From: Rhizobium redzepovicii
GTDB taxonomy: Bacteria > Pseudomonadota > Alphaproteobacteria > Rhizobiales > Rhizobiaceae
Length of the DNA: 64,000 nt
NCBI RefSeq assembly: GCF_019793435.1
Contig: NZ_JAILYH010000006.1
Location: 186,001 to 250,000, forward strand
Reading direction: 5' to 3'
The notes beneath the pieces were generated by a model. The model ran no database searches. It was not told where the DNA came from and saw only the letters and a program-made list of their open reading frames with translations. Position numbers and translations under genes: made by a program. This document shows, in pieces, positions 26,717 through 34,943 of the stretch; position 1 is the first letter of the stretch; each line of letters starts with the position of its first letter.

Positions 26717-27322
26717 TCAGAGCCGTTTCAGGCAATAGGAAAAATGCGCATGTGATTCGACCGTCAGAAACTCGAATTGCCAGCCGTAATCCTTGCAGAA
26801 CTTGGTGACCGCCTCGACGACGCCATAGACGATCGGCTTGACCGTGTTGCCGGTGCAGAAGTCGTGCCCGGCGATGCGCCCCGTCCGCTTCACCTTCTTT
26901 TCGCAGAGCAGCAGTTCCTGCCAGGTGAGCTCGAAGGAATGATCGGTATCGATATAGGCCCAATCGAGGAAATCGTCCTCGAATTCGGCGAGCTTTTCCA
27001 GCGACGTACCCTGCATCAGATGCAGCCGGCCGGCGTCGATCTCGGCCGCGAACTTGGTGTGGATCGTATCGAACCCGGAGCTGTAGCGGTCCATCGACCA
27101 GGGATCGATGAGGTAGAGCTGCGCTGGGCGATTCTTTTCCAGAATCTCCGCCGTATATTCGCCGAAGGCAGCCCCGACCTCGACGCCGATGCCGCCGTTC
27201 GGGATCCGGTAGAGCAGCTCGCCGCGATCCGGCAGCAGGCGGGCATTTTCCATATGATGAGCGCTGAGCGGGGTGCGCGGCATGCTCGCCCGGAGTGCCT
27301 GCCTGTCTTCACGTGTCTTCAT
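26717..27322 (-). CDS. Class I SAM-dependent methyltransferase
   Basis: A 201-residue protein from ATG 27322 with a Methyltransf_24-like Rossmann fold: GIGVEVGAAFGEYTAEIL is the SAM-binding glycine loop, QLYLIDPWSMDRY supplies the acidic residue of strand 2, and DWAYIDTDHSFELTWQEL the strand 4 region. Proteins of this kind often sit in polysaccharide-modification clusters, but no such cluster is here. Its stop codon touches the end of the convergent cupin gene. Confidence 0.8.
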   Translation of the reverse strand: MKTREDRQALRASMPRTPLSAHHMENARLLPDRGELLYRIPNGGIGVEVGAAFGEYTAEILEKNRPAQLYLIDPWSMDRYSSGFDTIHTKFAAEIDAGRLHLMQGTSLEKLAEFEDDFLDWAYIDTDHSFELTWQELLLCEKKVKRTGRIAGHDFCTGNTVKPIVYGVVEAVTKFCKDYGWQFEFLTVESHAHFSYCLKRL

Positions 27323-27485
27323 CTCTGATCTCGGGATTGCGGGCGTCTGACGGCCCTGATGCGGTCTGCGGCGAACGTAGGAGCAGCCGACCTCGATGAC
27401 AACCACATGACGGGAATTTGCTTCTTTCGAACAAATCGCTAAGTTTCACCTGTGGACTGACGAGAGCCCCGGGAGGAGCGATTTC

Positions 27486-27845
27486 ATGAGACGCATGTGG
27501 CCTGAAGAGTTCAACGCCATCATCAACGGAGCCGAGGAGGTGATGTTGGAAGCACCCGCAGAGGCCGGCGAAGCACCGCTGAATCGCAAGGCGCTGAAGG
27601 CGCGCATCAGCATGGCGGATTACGAGCGGATCTGGCCGCTGGCCGAGATGCGCTTCCGGCTTGGCGAGGAAGCCCTGGAAGGCAAGGCCATCACACTGAT
27701 CACCACCAACCCCCATTACCACTCCTGGCACCCGAAGGACGGCGGCAGCGTCGAATCCGTGTCCGACAGCGGTCGCCATTACAAGACGGATTATATCGTT
27801 GTGCACTTCCTGCTCGACGACGTGAAGGAAACATCCCCCGCCTGA
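27486..27845 (+). CDS. Conserved-looking hypothetical protein
   Basis: I do not recognise this family. The 119 residues begin MRRMWPEEFNAIINGAEEV after a GGGAGGAGC ribosome binding site. It has no signal peptide or membrane span. An acidic N-terminal half is followed by the beta-rich ITLITTNPHYHSWHPKD block with three His and two Trp, and ends YKTDYIVVHFLLDDV. Codon use matches the neighbours, so it is probably native and coding. Confidence 0.65.
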   Translation: MRRMWPEEFNAIINGAEEVMLEAPAEAGEAPLNRKALKARISMADYERIWPLAEMRFRLGEEALEGKAITLITTNPHYHSWHPKDGGSVESVSDSGRHYKTDYIVVHFLLDDVKETSPA

Positions 27846-27976
27846 TGTGCTGACCGCCGGTGCAGGCCGTAGCCCGCACCGGCGTCCTGCTAACGCCGAG
27901 TTGATTCCGACGTTGATGACAACGGCGGCGATATCGCTAAGTTGGCGAGACATATCTTATCAATTTGGAGGTTCCC

Positions 27977-28525
27977 ATGGCAGGCAATGTGCTGGATATC
28001 CCTGTCAAATCAGTGGATGGTCGTGAAACCACACTCAGCGAATACAAGGGCCGCGTGCTCCTGGTCGTCAACGTCGCCTCCAAATGCGGGCTGACCGTTC
28101 AATATGAGGGTCTCGAAAAGCTCTACGGCGAAAAGCGCGAGCGCGGCTTCGTCATCGCCGCTTTCCCCGCCAACGACTTCAAGGGTCAGGAGCCCGGCAC
28201 CGACGCCGAGATCCTCGACTTCTGCACCAGCACCTACGATGTCACTTTCCCGATTTTCTCGAAGATTTCGGTCAAGGGCGAGACCCAGCACCCGCTCTAC
28301 CGGCAACTGACCAAGTCCGGTGTGAAGACCACAGGTGACGGCCCGATGCGCGAACGCCTGAAATCCCACGGCATATCGGGCGGCGACGAGGACGACATTC
28401 TCTGGAACTTCGAAAAATTCCTGATCGGCCGCGACGGTAAAGTTGCCGCCCGATTCGCGCCTGACGTGACGGCCGATGATTCGCGGCTGGTCTCGGCGGT
28501 GGATAAAGAACTGGCGAAGGGGTGA
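27977..28525 (+). CDS. Glutathione peroxidase family protein
   Basis: A thiol peroxidase of the GPx/BtuE family, 182 residues from ATG 27977 behind GGAGG. The peroxidatic Cys is in NVASKCGLTVQYEGLEKLY (Cys, not selenocysteine). The second signature reads FPANDFKGQEPG where most family members have FPCNQF: the resolving-type Cys and the catalytic Gln are replaced by Ala and Asp, so its mechanism may differ from glutathione- or thioredoxin-dependent relatives. LWNFEKFLIGRDGKVAARF is the usual Trp-containing C-terminal block. It lies upstream of the palindromic repeats at 28568. Confidence 0.88.
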   Translation: MAGNVLDIPVKSVDGRETTLSEYKGRVLLVVNVASKCGLTVQYEGLEKLYGEKRERGFVIAAFPANDFKGQEPGTDAEILDFCTSTYDVTFPIFSKISVKGETQHPLYRQLTKSGVKTTGDGPMRERLKSHGISGGDEDDILWNFEKFLIGRDGKVAARFAPDVTADDSRLVSAVDKELAKG

Positions 28526-28567
28526 ATGGTCGGCGATGAGCCCGGCTGTCACGATTCCAGAACGCCA

Positions 28568-28685
28568 CTTCGGAATCCCGAAATTCCCCGCTTCGGGATT
28601 CCGAAATCCGCAGCGTTTCGCACGGTGTCGACAGAAAAAATCATGCAATGATTTCAATCCCGCAACCAATTTCGGGATTCCGAAG
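28568..28685. repeat. Three copies of a 14-bp near-palindrome
   Basis: TTCGGAATCCCGAA (28569-28582) and its reverse complement TTCGGGATTCCGAA (28592-28605 and 28671-28684). Copies 1 and 3 share 18 bases in opposite orientation. Copies 1 and 2 can fold into a 14-bp stem just after the peroxidase gene, which could serve as a terminator. The whole 28526-28823 gap has no convincing gene: the open frame at 28476-28766 owes its repeated FGIPK peptides to these repeats. Confidence 0.65.
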
Positions 28686-28823
28686 GGCTATATAGAGTCT
28701 GGTAGGAAGTCTGAGCCAAGGCATTTCGCCACGATCAGAAACACTGTCGCAGTCACCGAGCCATGAATGCCCTTCGGCTGCAAAACGCGCCAGGACTGCG
28801 ATGATTCGTAAAGAGGCTGAGCT

Positions 28824-29036
28824 TCAGATCCCAAGCACGGTCACAAGCGGGGGCGTAAAGTCCTTGAAGCCCACCCTCGGCCAGTCGCACCTTCTGTCAA
28901 ACCGCGTCTTTGGTTCGTGGCGCTGGCATTGCGGATTCGTTTTGAAGGCGTAACCGGGCAGGCTGACATATCTGGCGCTTGGCGCATAAAGAGCGACCGC
29001 GATGCACAGCGTCAGTGCGGAGCAGAGAGTCCTCAT
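28824..29036 (-). CDS. Small secreted protein of unknown function
   Basis: A 70-residue protein from ATG 29036, chosen because an excellent GGAGGTG ribosome binding site lies 5 bases upstream; a longer frame to 29357 would overlap the tRNA-Val gene and is rejected. The N terminus is a signal peptide (MRTLCSALTLCIAVALYAPSA). The mature part is short, basic, with two Cys (PQCQRH, RRCDWPR), and ends in FKDFTPPLVTVLGI. I do not recognise the family; periplasmic location is inferred. Confidence 0.6.
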   Translation of the reverse strand: MRTLCSALTLCIAVALYAPSARYVSLPGYAFKTNPQCQRHEPKTRFDRRCDWPRVGFKDFTPPLVTVLGI

Positions 29037-29296
29037 GGAACACCTCCAGGTGTAGCAAGCGCGGAGATTTTCCGGGCGGTGAATTCTCACACTTTTGCCC
29101 GCGCCCATCCATTCGCCCAATAGGAGGTGGCGCCGCGCCCGGAGTAGTCCGTTCTGGTGGAGTGCTGATTTCAGACGCCGCGCCGCATCGCGACCTGCCG
29201 GACGCGCCAATGGATCCAATTGGAATTCCAAATACATCACGACGCAGCTGAGACATCCCACTGCGAAAGCTGCGATTTGGCACGTAAGGGAGAAAA

Positions 29297-29372
29297 TGGT
29301 GGGCGATGAGAGACTCGAACTCCCGACATCCTCGGTGTAAACGAGGCGCTCTACCAACTGAGCTAATCGCCC
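29297..29372 (-). tRNA. tRNA-Val (anticodon TAC)
   Basis: The 76-base cloverleaf on the minus strand has acceptor GGGCGAT / ATCGCCC, D-arm GCTCAGTTGGTAGAGC, anticodon stem-loop with TAC, T-arm with GTTCGAGTC, and an encoded CCA end (29299-29297). It reads GTA codons and, through wobble, others of the Val box. Confidence 0.97.
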
Positions 29373-29414
29373 ATCGCTGACGAAGCCGGATCGGCCTGCC
29401 GCGTTGGTGGCCGT

Positions 29415-29443
29415 GATCTATGCGGATCGCGGCAAAACCGCAA
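29415..29443 (-). promoter_or_regulatory. Candidate promoter of tRNA-Val
   Basis: On the minus strand TTGCGG (29443-29438), 17 bases, then TAGATC (29420-29415), about 43 bases before the tRNA. Confidence 0.5.
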
Positions 29444-29658
29444 GAGTGTTTGTGAAGATTTTTTGATTTTTTTGGTGGCGGTCCCGCTCCTTGTGATGGC
29501 GATCGGGCGTCACCGGGCTGTGGATAAAGGGGAGGGGGCCTGTCGACGTCGACCGCGCTGCCGGCTTCGATCGGGCGTCAGTGTCGTAGTGGGTAGGGGA
29601 ATTGCCGGCCTTGCCGAAACAATTCAAACGACTGTCATGGTTTTGTCTCCAAACCTGC

Positions 29659-29687
29659 TTGACACTAAAAGACGAACCCCGTAGTTA
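29659..29687 (+). promoter_or_regulatory. Sigma-70-type promoter of the tRNA-Asp pair
   Basis: A consensus TTGACA (29659-29664), a 17-base spacer and TAGTTA (29682-29687). It lies about 70 bases before the first tRNA-Asp. The remainder of the 29373-29755 gap holds the two divergent tRNA promoters and no visible gene. Confidence 0.7.
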
Positions 29688-29755
29688 GCCGCTCATCGAA
29701 ACGGGCAGCCGTTTTGGTGAGGGTGCGAAGGCATCCGGACTGCTTGAAATGAATT

Positions 29756-29832
29756 GCGGGTGTAGCTCAGTTGGTTAGAGTGCCGGCCTGTCACGCCGGA
29801 GGTCGCGGGTTCGAGCCCCGTCACTCGCGCCA
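29756..29832 (+). tRNA. tRNA-Asp (anticodon GTC), copy 1
   Basis: A 77-base cloverleaf: acceptor GCGGGTG / CACTCGC, D-loop CAGTTGGTTAG, anticodon loop CTGTCAC (GTC), T-arm GGTTCGAGCC, discriminator G and encoded CCA. Confidence 0.97.
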
Positions 29833-29914
29833 TTTCAAGTCTTGTAGAACGCAAATGTGATTTGTCGTTTGTCCGGTTTCTTCATCCCAGCGGCCGCAAA
29901 AGGCCGATCAATGC

Positions 29915-29991
29915 GCGGGTGTAGCTCAGTCGGTTAGAGTGCCGGCCTGTCACGCCGGAGGTCGCGGGTTCGAGCCCCGTCACTCGCGCCA
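29915..29991 (+). tRNA. tRNA-Asp (anticodon GTC), copy 2
   Basis: It is identical to copy 1 except for one D-loop base (CAGTCGG instead of CAGTTGG). It starts 82 bases after copy 1 ends and is probably on the same transcript. Confidence 0.97.
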
Positions 29992-30238
29992 TTCTCTTTC
30001 GAAAGCCATGCAGTTTCCAGGGGTCAGGCATGCAGCTTGAATCGGTTTGTGTGGATTTGTCGCGACATCGTTGCATCTGCTTGATAATGTCCGCGCGCGG
30101 CGCGTCGAATTGCCTCTGTAAATCTCTTGCGCCGGGGCGTCGGCTGCGCTAACCACGGCTTGTTGCAACGCACGTTCGCTTGCCGGGCATTTGCCCAAAT
30201 GCGCCGCCTGGCGCCTCCGGCAAGCAGGGATGAACATG

Positions 30239-30604
30239 ATGACTGAACTGCTCAGTTCCTATATTCCGATCGCTATCTTCATCGCTATCGCTCTCGTTAT
30301 CGGCCTGGCGCTGCTCATTGCGCCGTTCGCCGTCGCTTTCAAAGCGCCCGATTCGGAAAAGCTCTCGGCTTACGAATGCGGCTTCAACGCGTTCGACGAC
30401 GCCCGCATGAAGTTCGACATCCGCTTCTACCTCGTGTCGATCCTCTTCATCATCTTCGACCTCGAAGTCGCCTTCCTCTTCCCCTGGGCCGTTTCCTTCG
30501 GCGCCATCGGCTGGTTCGGCTTCTGGTCCATGATGGTCTTCCTCTTCGTGCTGACCATCGGCTTTATCTATGAATGGAAAAAGGGAGCCCTGGAATGGGA
30601 GTGA
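30239..30604 (+). CDS. nuoA: NADH-quinone oxidoreductase subunit A
   Basis: A small membrane subunit of complex I (homologue of ND3). From ATG 30239 it has 121 residues, with three membrane helices and the conserved loop [43 protein letters not shown], whose Cys lies near the quinone channel. ATGs at 30230 and 30236 are also in frame behind AGGGA. It is the first gene of the nuo operon, and its end overlaps the start of nuoB by 10 bases. Confidence 0.97.
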   Translation: MTELLSSYIPIAIFIAIALVIGLALLIAPFAVAFKAPDSEKLSAYECGFNAFDDARMKFDIRFYLVSILFIIFDLEVAFLFPWAVSFGAIGWFGFWSMMVFLFVLTIGFIYEWKKGALEWE

Positions 30605-31179
30605 CCCCTGTGAGCAATCAGCCGCTCGTCGCCCAGCAGCCGAAGGGGATCATCGATCCCGCCACAGGCAAGCCGATCGGCAGCAACGACGCATTTTTCG
30701 GCGAGATCAACAATGAGCTTGCCGACAAGGGTTTCCTCGTCACCTCGACCGACGAGCTGATCAACTGGGCCCGTACCGGCTCGCTGATGTGGATGACCTT
30801 CGGTCTGGCCTGCTGCGCCGTCGAAATGATGCAGCTGTCGATGCCGCGTTACGACGTCGAGCGCTTCGGTTTTGCGCCCCGCGCTTCGCCGCGCCAGTCC
30901 GACGTCATGATTGTCGCCGGCACGCTGACCAACAAGATGGCGCCCGCTCTGCGCAAGGTCTACGACCAGATGCCCGAGCCGCGCTACGTCATCTCGATGG
31001 GCTCCTGCGCCAATGGCGGCGGCTATTATCACTATTCCTATTCGGTGGTGCGCGGCTGCGATCGCATCGTGCCGATCGATATCTATGTGCCGGGCTGTCC
31101 CCCCACGGCAGAGGCGCTGCTCTACGGCGTGCTTCTGCTGCAGAAGAAGATCCGGCGGACCGGCACGATCGAACGCTAA
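30595..31179 (+). CDS. nuoB: NADH-quinone oxidoreductase subunit B
   Basis: The PSST subunit, which carries the terminal [4Fe-4S] cluster N2 beside the quinone site. The 194 residues include all four ligands: tandem Cys73-Cys74 ([10 protein letters not shown]), Cys138 (GSCANGGG) and Cys168 ([12 protein letters not shown]). An N-terminal extension of about 45 residues is normal in alphaproteobacteria. It starts within the nuoA coding end, consistent with translational coupling. Confidence 0.98.
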   Translation: MGVTPVSNQPLVAQQPKGIIDPATGKPIGSNDAFFGEINNELADKGFLVTSTDELINWARTGSLMWMTFGLACCAVEMMQLSMPRYDVERFGFAPRASPRQSDVMIVAGTLTNKMAPALRKVYDQMPEPRYVISMGSCANGGGYYHYSYSVVRGCDRIVPIDIYVPGCPPTAEALLYGVLLLQKKIRRTGTIER

Positions 31180-31197
31180 GGGTTAAGGACAAGGCAT

Positions 31198-31800
31198 ATG
31201 AGTGAAGCCCTGACTGAGCTTGCGTCCTACCTTGGCGAAGTGCGCGGCAATCTGATCGCCGCATCGCAGATGAAGTATGGCGAGCTGACGCTGACGACGA
31301 CGGGTGAAAACCTGATCGCGCTTCTGACCTTCCTGCGCGACGACGCCAAATGCGGTTTCGTCAACCTGATCGATATTTGCGGCGTTGACTGGCCGCAGCG
31401 CGAGCTGCGTTTCGACGTCGTCTATCACCTGCTGTCGCCGAAGCAGAATCTGCGCATCCGCGTCAAGGTCGCAACCGACGAGGATACGCCGGTTCCGTCG
31501 GCCTGCGCCGTCCATCCCGGCGCCGACTGGTTCGAGCGCGAAACCTGGGACATGTACGGCGTGCTCTTCACCGGCCATCCGGACCTGCGCCGCATCCTGA
31601 CCGACTACGGCTTCGAAGGCCATCCGCTGCGCAAGGACTTCCCGACGACCGGTTTCGTCGAGGTCCGCTACGACGACGCCGCCAAACGCGTTGTCTACGA
31701 GCCGGTCGAGTTGAAGCAGGAATTCCGCAACTTCGACTTCATGTCGCCTTGGGAGGGGACGGAGTATGTGTTGCCGGGGGATGAGAAGGCGAAGCAGTGA
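31198..31800 (+). CDS. nuoC: NADH-quinone oxidoreductase subunit C
   Basis: The 30-kDa hydrophilic subunit of the connecting arm. The 200 residues show the family signature [39 protein letters not shown]. It stands alone, not fused to NuoD as in enterobacteria. Its stop codon (31798-31800) lies inside the first 7-base repeat of the element that follows, so the C terminus may have been formed by that insertion. Confidence 0.97.
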   Translation: MSEALTELASYLGEVRGNLIAASQMKYGELTLTTTGENLIALLTFLRDDAKCGFVNLIDICGVDWPQRELRFDVVYHLLSPKQNLRIRVKVATDEDTPVPSACAVHPGADWFERETWDMYGVLFTGHPDLRRILTDYGFEGHPLRKDFPTTGFVEVRYDDAAKRVVYEPVELKQEFRNFDFMSPWEGTEYVLPGDEKAKQ

Positions 31801-31830
31801 GTAGTGATTAGTTGGTAGTGAATAGTGGGC
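31796..31830 (+). repeat. Left heptad array of the four-helix-bundle element
   Basis: Five consecutive 7-base units follow the pattern AGTGANT: AGTGAGT, AGTGATT, AGTTGGT, AGTGAAT and AGTGGGC. The array starts in the last codons of nuoC. It is the inverted partner of the array at 32242-32269. Confidence 0.85.
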
Positions 31831-31873
31831 AGATATTTGGGTAACGAACGGGAAAATAAGTTCCTACCGTGAT

Positions 31874-32224
31874 TTGAAAGTCTGGCAATTTGCTATCGAG
31901 CTGTCTGTCGTTTGTTATGAGGTGACGAGAACCTTCCCGCGCGAAGAGATCTATGGAATGACCAGCCAGATTAGACGATCTTCCGTTTCCGTGGCCGCGA
32001 ACATCGCGGAGGGATACGGAAGAGAAAATCGAGGTTCGTTTGCCCAATTTCTCAAGATCGCACAGGGCTCGTTGAAAGAGTTGGAGACGCATTTGATCAT
32101 CGCCGGAAGAATTGGCGTTCTTCAAGCCTCGGCCTTGGACGAATTGCTCGACCAATGCGACGAAATTGGAAAGATGCTGGGATCGCTTATCCGAAGCGTT
32201 CAGCACAGGAAAGCTGACGAATAG
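31874..32224 (+). CDS. S23/IVP-like four-helix-bundle protein
   Basis: This protein of about 116 residues belongs to the family encoded in 23S rRNA intervening sequences (IVP, 'S23') and related to the Avd protein of diversity-generating retroelements. Family marks are LKVWQFAIELS, FPREEIYGMTSQIRRSSVSVAANIAEGYGR, FAQFLKIAQGSLKELETHL and a final helix. It should form a soluble helical bundle, probably binding nucleic acid. The conserved YRDL just before LKVWQ is also encoded, but no ATG or GTG precedes it in frame before the stop at 31823; TTG 31874 is the only usual start and has no clear ribosome binding site. The gene is less GC-rich than its neighbours and uses AGA and GGA codons they avoid, which suggests transfer. 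Confidence 0.8.
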   Translation: MKVWQFAIELSVVCYEVTRTFPREEIYGMTSQIRRSSVSVAANIAEGYGRENRGSFAQFLKIAQGSLKELETHLIIAGRIGVLQASALDELLDQCDEIGKMLGSLIRSVQHRKADE

Positions 32225-32241
32225 CGAGAGTGATGAAAACT

Positions 32242-32269
32242 AATCACTGCTCACTATTCACTACTCACT
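32242..32269 (-). repeat. Right heptad array of the four-helix-bundle element
   Basis: Four units read on the minus strand: AGTGAGT, AGTGAAT, AGTGAGC and AGTGATT, plus a partial AGT. They lie 19 bases before the nuoD start codon. Together with the left array they can form a long, slippable stem enclosing the four-helix-bundle gene. Confidence 0.85.
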
Positions 32270-32287
32270 CTAAGCGAGTTAATCGCC

Positions 32288-33478
32288 ATGACCGAACATA
32301 ACGTCCGCAACTTCAACATCAATTTCGGACCGCAGCATCCGGCGGCACATGGCGTTCTTCGTCTTGTCCTGGAGCTTGACGGCGAAATTGTGGAGCGGGT
32401 TGATCCGCATATCGGCCTGTTGCATCGCGGCACCGAGAAGCTGATCGAAACCAAGACCTATCTTCAGGCCGTGCCCTATTTCGATCGTCTCGACTACGTC
32501 GCGCCGATGAACCAGGAGCATGCCTATGCGCTGGCGGTGGAAAAGCTGCTCGGCATCGAGATCCCGATTCGCGGCCAGTTGATCCGCGTTCTCTATTCGG
32601 AAATCGGCCGCATCCTCTCGCATCTTTTGAACGTCACGACGCAGGCTATGGACGTCGGCGCGCTGACGCCGCCGCTCTGGGGCTTCGAAGAGCGTGAAAA
32701 GCTGATGGTGTTTTATGAGCGCGCCAGCGGCTCGCGCATGCACGCCGCTTATGTCCGACCGGGCGGCGTCCATCAGGATCTGCCGGAACAGCTCGTCCAG
32801 GATATCGGCGACTGGTGCGATCCCTTCCTGAAGGCGCTCGACGATATCGACAATCTGTTGACCGGCAACCGCATCTTCAAACAGCGCAACGTCGATATCG
32901 GCGTCGTCTCGCTGGAGGATTGCTGGGCTTGGGGCTTCTCCGGCGTCATGGTGCGCGGGTCGGGCGCTGCCTGGGATCTGCGTCGCTCGCAGCCTTACGA
33001 ATGTTATTCCGATCTCGAATTCGACATTCCGATCGGCAAGAACGGCGACAATTACGACCGCTACCTGATCCGCATGATCGAGATGCGCCAATCGGTCCGC
33101 ATCATGAAGCAATGCGTCAACCGTCTGCTGTCGGATGCCAAAACCGGTCCCTTCTCGTCGATCGACGGCAAGGTCGTGCCGCCGAAGCGCGGTGAGATGA
33201 AGCGCTCGATGGAAGCGCTGATCCACCACTTCAAGCTCTATACCGAAGGCTACCACGTGCCGGCCGGCGAAGTTTACGCCGCGGTCGAAGCGCCGAAGGG
33301 CGAGTTCGGGGTCTATCTTGTCTCCGACGGCTCCAACAAGCCCTATCGTTGCAAGATCCGTGCGCCCGGTTATGCGCATCTGCAGGCGATGGATTTCATG
33401 TGCCGCGGCCACCAGCTTGCCGACGTCGCAGCCGTGCTCGGCTCGCTCGACATTGTCTTCGGCGAGGTGGACCGCTGA
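32288..33478 (+). CDS. nuoD: NADH-quinone oxidoreductase subunit D
   Basis: The 49-kDa subunit that forms the quinone pocket with NuoB. The 396 residues begin [26 protein letters not shown], containing the conserved HPAAHG loop of the quinone site, and end in VFGEVDR, as expected. It is a stand-alone NuoD. Its stop overlaps the ATG of the next small gene (TGATG), so the two are coupled. Confidence 0.98.
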
Positions 33479-33750
33479 TGCAGCGTCTGCCGCTTGCTGT
33501 CGTACTTCTTCTTGCGGCATCCGGGGTTTCGGCCCAGGAGACCGATACGCTCGGCACGCCGCTGGGCCGTAAGGAAGTGACGCCGCCGGCGGCGCAAACG
33601 TCCATGGGCGATCTTTTGTCCAAGGGCTATCAAATCAAGGCTGCCATTCCGAATGGCAGCAAATTCGTAGTGTTTATGCAGAAAGACCAGTCGGCCTATG
33701 CCTGCGAAATGCAGTCTTTGACCGCTTCGCGGTGTGGAACCCTAAACTGA
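33478..33750 (+). CDS. Small exported protein inside the nuo operon
   Basis: I do not recognise this 90-residue protein. It has a signal peptide ([19 protein letters not shown], cleavage before QE) and a mature part of about 70 residues with a MGDLLSKGYQIKAAIPNGSKFVVFMQKDQSAYACEM core and two Cys (ACEM, SRCG) that could form a disulfide. It starts on the nuoD stop codon, so translation is coupled to nuoD, and ends 16 bases before nuoE. Its placement suggests a periplasmic role linked to complex I assembly or membranes, which is inference. Confidence 0.72.
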   Translation: MQRLPLAVVLLLAASGVSAQETDTLGTPLGRKEVTPPAAQTSMGDLLSKGYQIKAAIPNGSKFVVFMQKDQSAYACEMQSLTASRCGTLN

Positions 33751-33766
33751 CAAGGCGTGAGGAAGA

Positions 33767-34933
33767 ATGTCCGTTCGTCGATTAGCCGAAGATCAATTTC
33801 AGCCTGCCGCATTCGCTTTCAGCGATGAAAATGCGGTCTGGGCGGACAAGACGATCCAGAAATACCCCGCCGGCCGCCAGCAGTCGGCGGTCATCCCGCT
33901 GTTGATGCGGGCACAGGAGCAGGACGGCTGGGTCACGCGCGCGGCGATCGAAAAGATCGCCGACATGCTCGATATGGCCTATATCCGGGTGCTCGAGGTC
34001 GCGACCTTCTATACGCAGTTCCAGCTGCATCCTGTCGGCACCCGCGCCCATGTCCAGGTCTGCGGTACGACGCCCTGCATGCTGCGCGGCTCGGAAGCGC
34101 TGATGTCGGTCTGCAAGAGCAAGATCCACGCCCACGCCTTCGAGCGCAATGCCGAGGGCACGCTGTCCTGGGAAGAGGTCGAATGTCTTGGCGCCTGCGT
34201 CAACGCCCCGATGGTGATGATCGGCAAGGACACCTATGAAGACCTGACGCCGGCGCGTCTCGAAGAAATCATCGATACCTTTGCCACCGGCAATGGCGCG
34301 AGCATCAGGCCCGGCACCCAGATCGACCGGATTTTCTCGGCACCCGAAGGCGGCCCAACCTCGCTGACGACGGAAGAGCCGAAGACAAGGACGCGCGCCA
34401 AGAAGGCCGATGCCGAAAGCATTTCGGCTCCGGTCGACGCCGCTCCGGTTCCGCCCTCCGAGGCTGCCCGCCCGAAGAGCACCGATGCCGAAACCAACGC
34501 CGCCCTGAAGACGCCGGCAACGGCGCCGAAGGCGGCTGCCAGGAATGCCAAGGCTGCCGAGCAGCAGCCGGTTTCCGGCACTGCGCCCGCCGAACCGGCA
34601 CCGGTGGCTGCCGCCAAGGCCGAAGCCGCCCCGGCGGCAAGGCTTGCGCTCACCGACAAGAACCGTCCGGCCGGCATCGAAAAACCCGCCGCGCCGGATG
34701 ACTTGAAGATGATCTCCGGCGTCGGCCCGAAGATCGAGGCGACGCTGAACGAAATCGGCATCTTCACCTTCTCGCAGGTCGCGGGCTGGAAGAAGGCCGA
34801 ACGCGAATGGGTCGACGGCTACCTGAACTTCCGCGGCCGCATCGAGCGCGACGACTGGGTCAAGCAGGCCAAGGCGCTCGCCAAGGGCGGCGAAGCGGAA
34901 TATATCAAGGTCTTCGGCAAGAAGCCGCGGTAA
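33767..34933 (+). CDS. nuoE: NADH-quinone oxidoreductase subunit E with helix-hairpin-helix tail
   Basis: The 24-kDa subunit that holds [2Fe-2S] cluster N1a next to NuoF. Its four ligands are Cys99, Cys104 (CGTTPCMLRG), Cys140 and Cys144 (CLGACVNAP). Typical NuoE ends near residue 175; this one has 388 residues. After an Ala/Pro/Lys-rich linker (about 195-305) comes a helix-hairpin-helix-like domain (310-375: DDLKMISGVGPKIEATL, VAGWKKAEREWVDGYL, RIERDDWVKQAKALA). The same domain ends the gene at 36251. The tail may mediate protein or nucleic-acid contacts; its function is unknown. Confidence 0.96.
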   Translation: MSVRRLAEDQFQPAAFAFSDENAVWADKTIQKYPAGRQQSAVIPLLMRAQEQDGWVTRAAIEKIADMLDMAYIRVLEVATFYTQFQLHPVGTRAHVQVCGTTPCMLRGSEALMSVCKSKIHAHAFERNAEGTLSWEEVECLGACVNAPMVMIGKDTYEDLTPARLEEIIDTFATGNGASIRPGTQIDRIFSAPEGGPTSLTTEEPKTRTRAKKADAESISAPVDAAPVPPSEAARPKSTDAETNAALKTPATAPKAAARNAKAAEQQPVSGTAPAEPAPVAAAKAEAAPAARLALTDKNRPAGIEKPAAPDDLKMISGVGPKIEATLNEIGIFTFSQVAGWKKAEREWVDGYLNFRGRIERDDWVKQAKALAKGGEAEYIKVFGKKPR

Positions 34934-34943
34934 GAGGTGAAGC

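Noticed and set aside
28476-28766. 96-codon open frame with repeated FGIPK peptides
   Set aside because: The repeated peptides come from the palindromic DNA repeats at 28568-28685; there is no ribosome binding site and half of it overlaps the peroxidase gene end.
28824-29357. Long form (177 codons) of the small secreted protein gene
   Set aside because: It would overlap the tRNA-Val gene and precede the signal peptide with a non-conserved, Arg-rich stretch; the internal ATG 29036 has a near-ideal ribosome binding site.
29756-29991. Mobile-element attachment site at the tandem tRNA-Asp genes
   Set aside because: tRNA 3' ends are common integration sites, but there is no integrase gene, no third partial copy of the tRNA end and no change in gene content nearby; simple duplication explains the pair.
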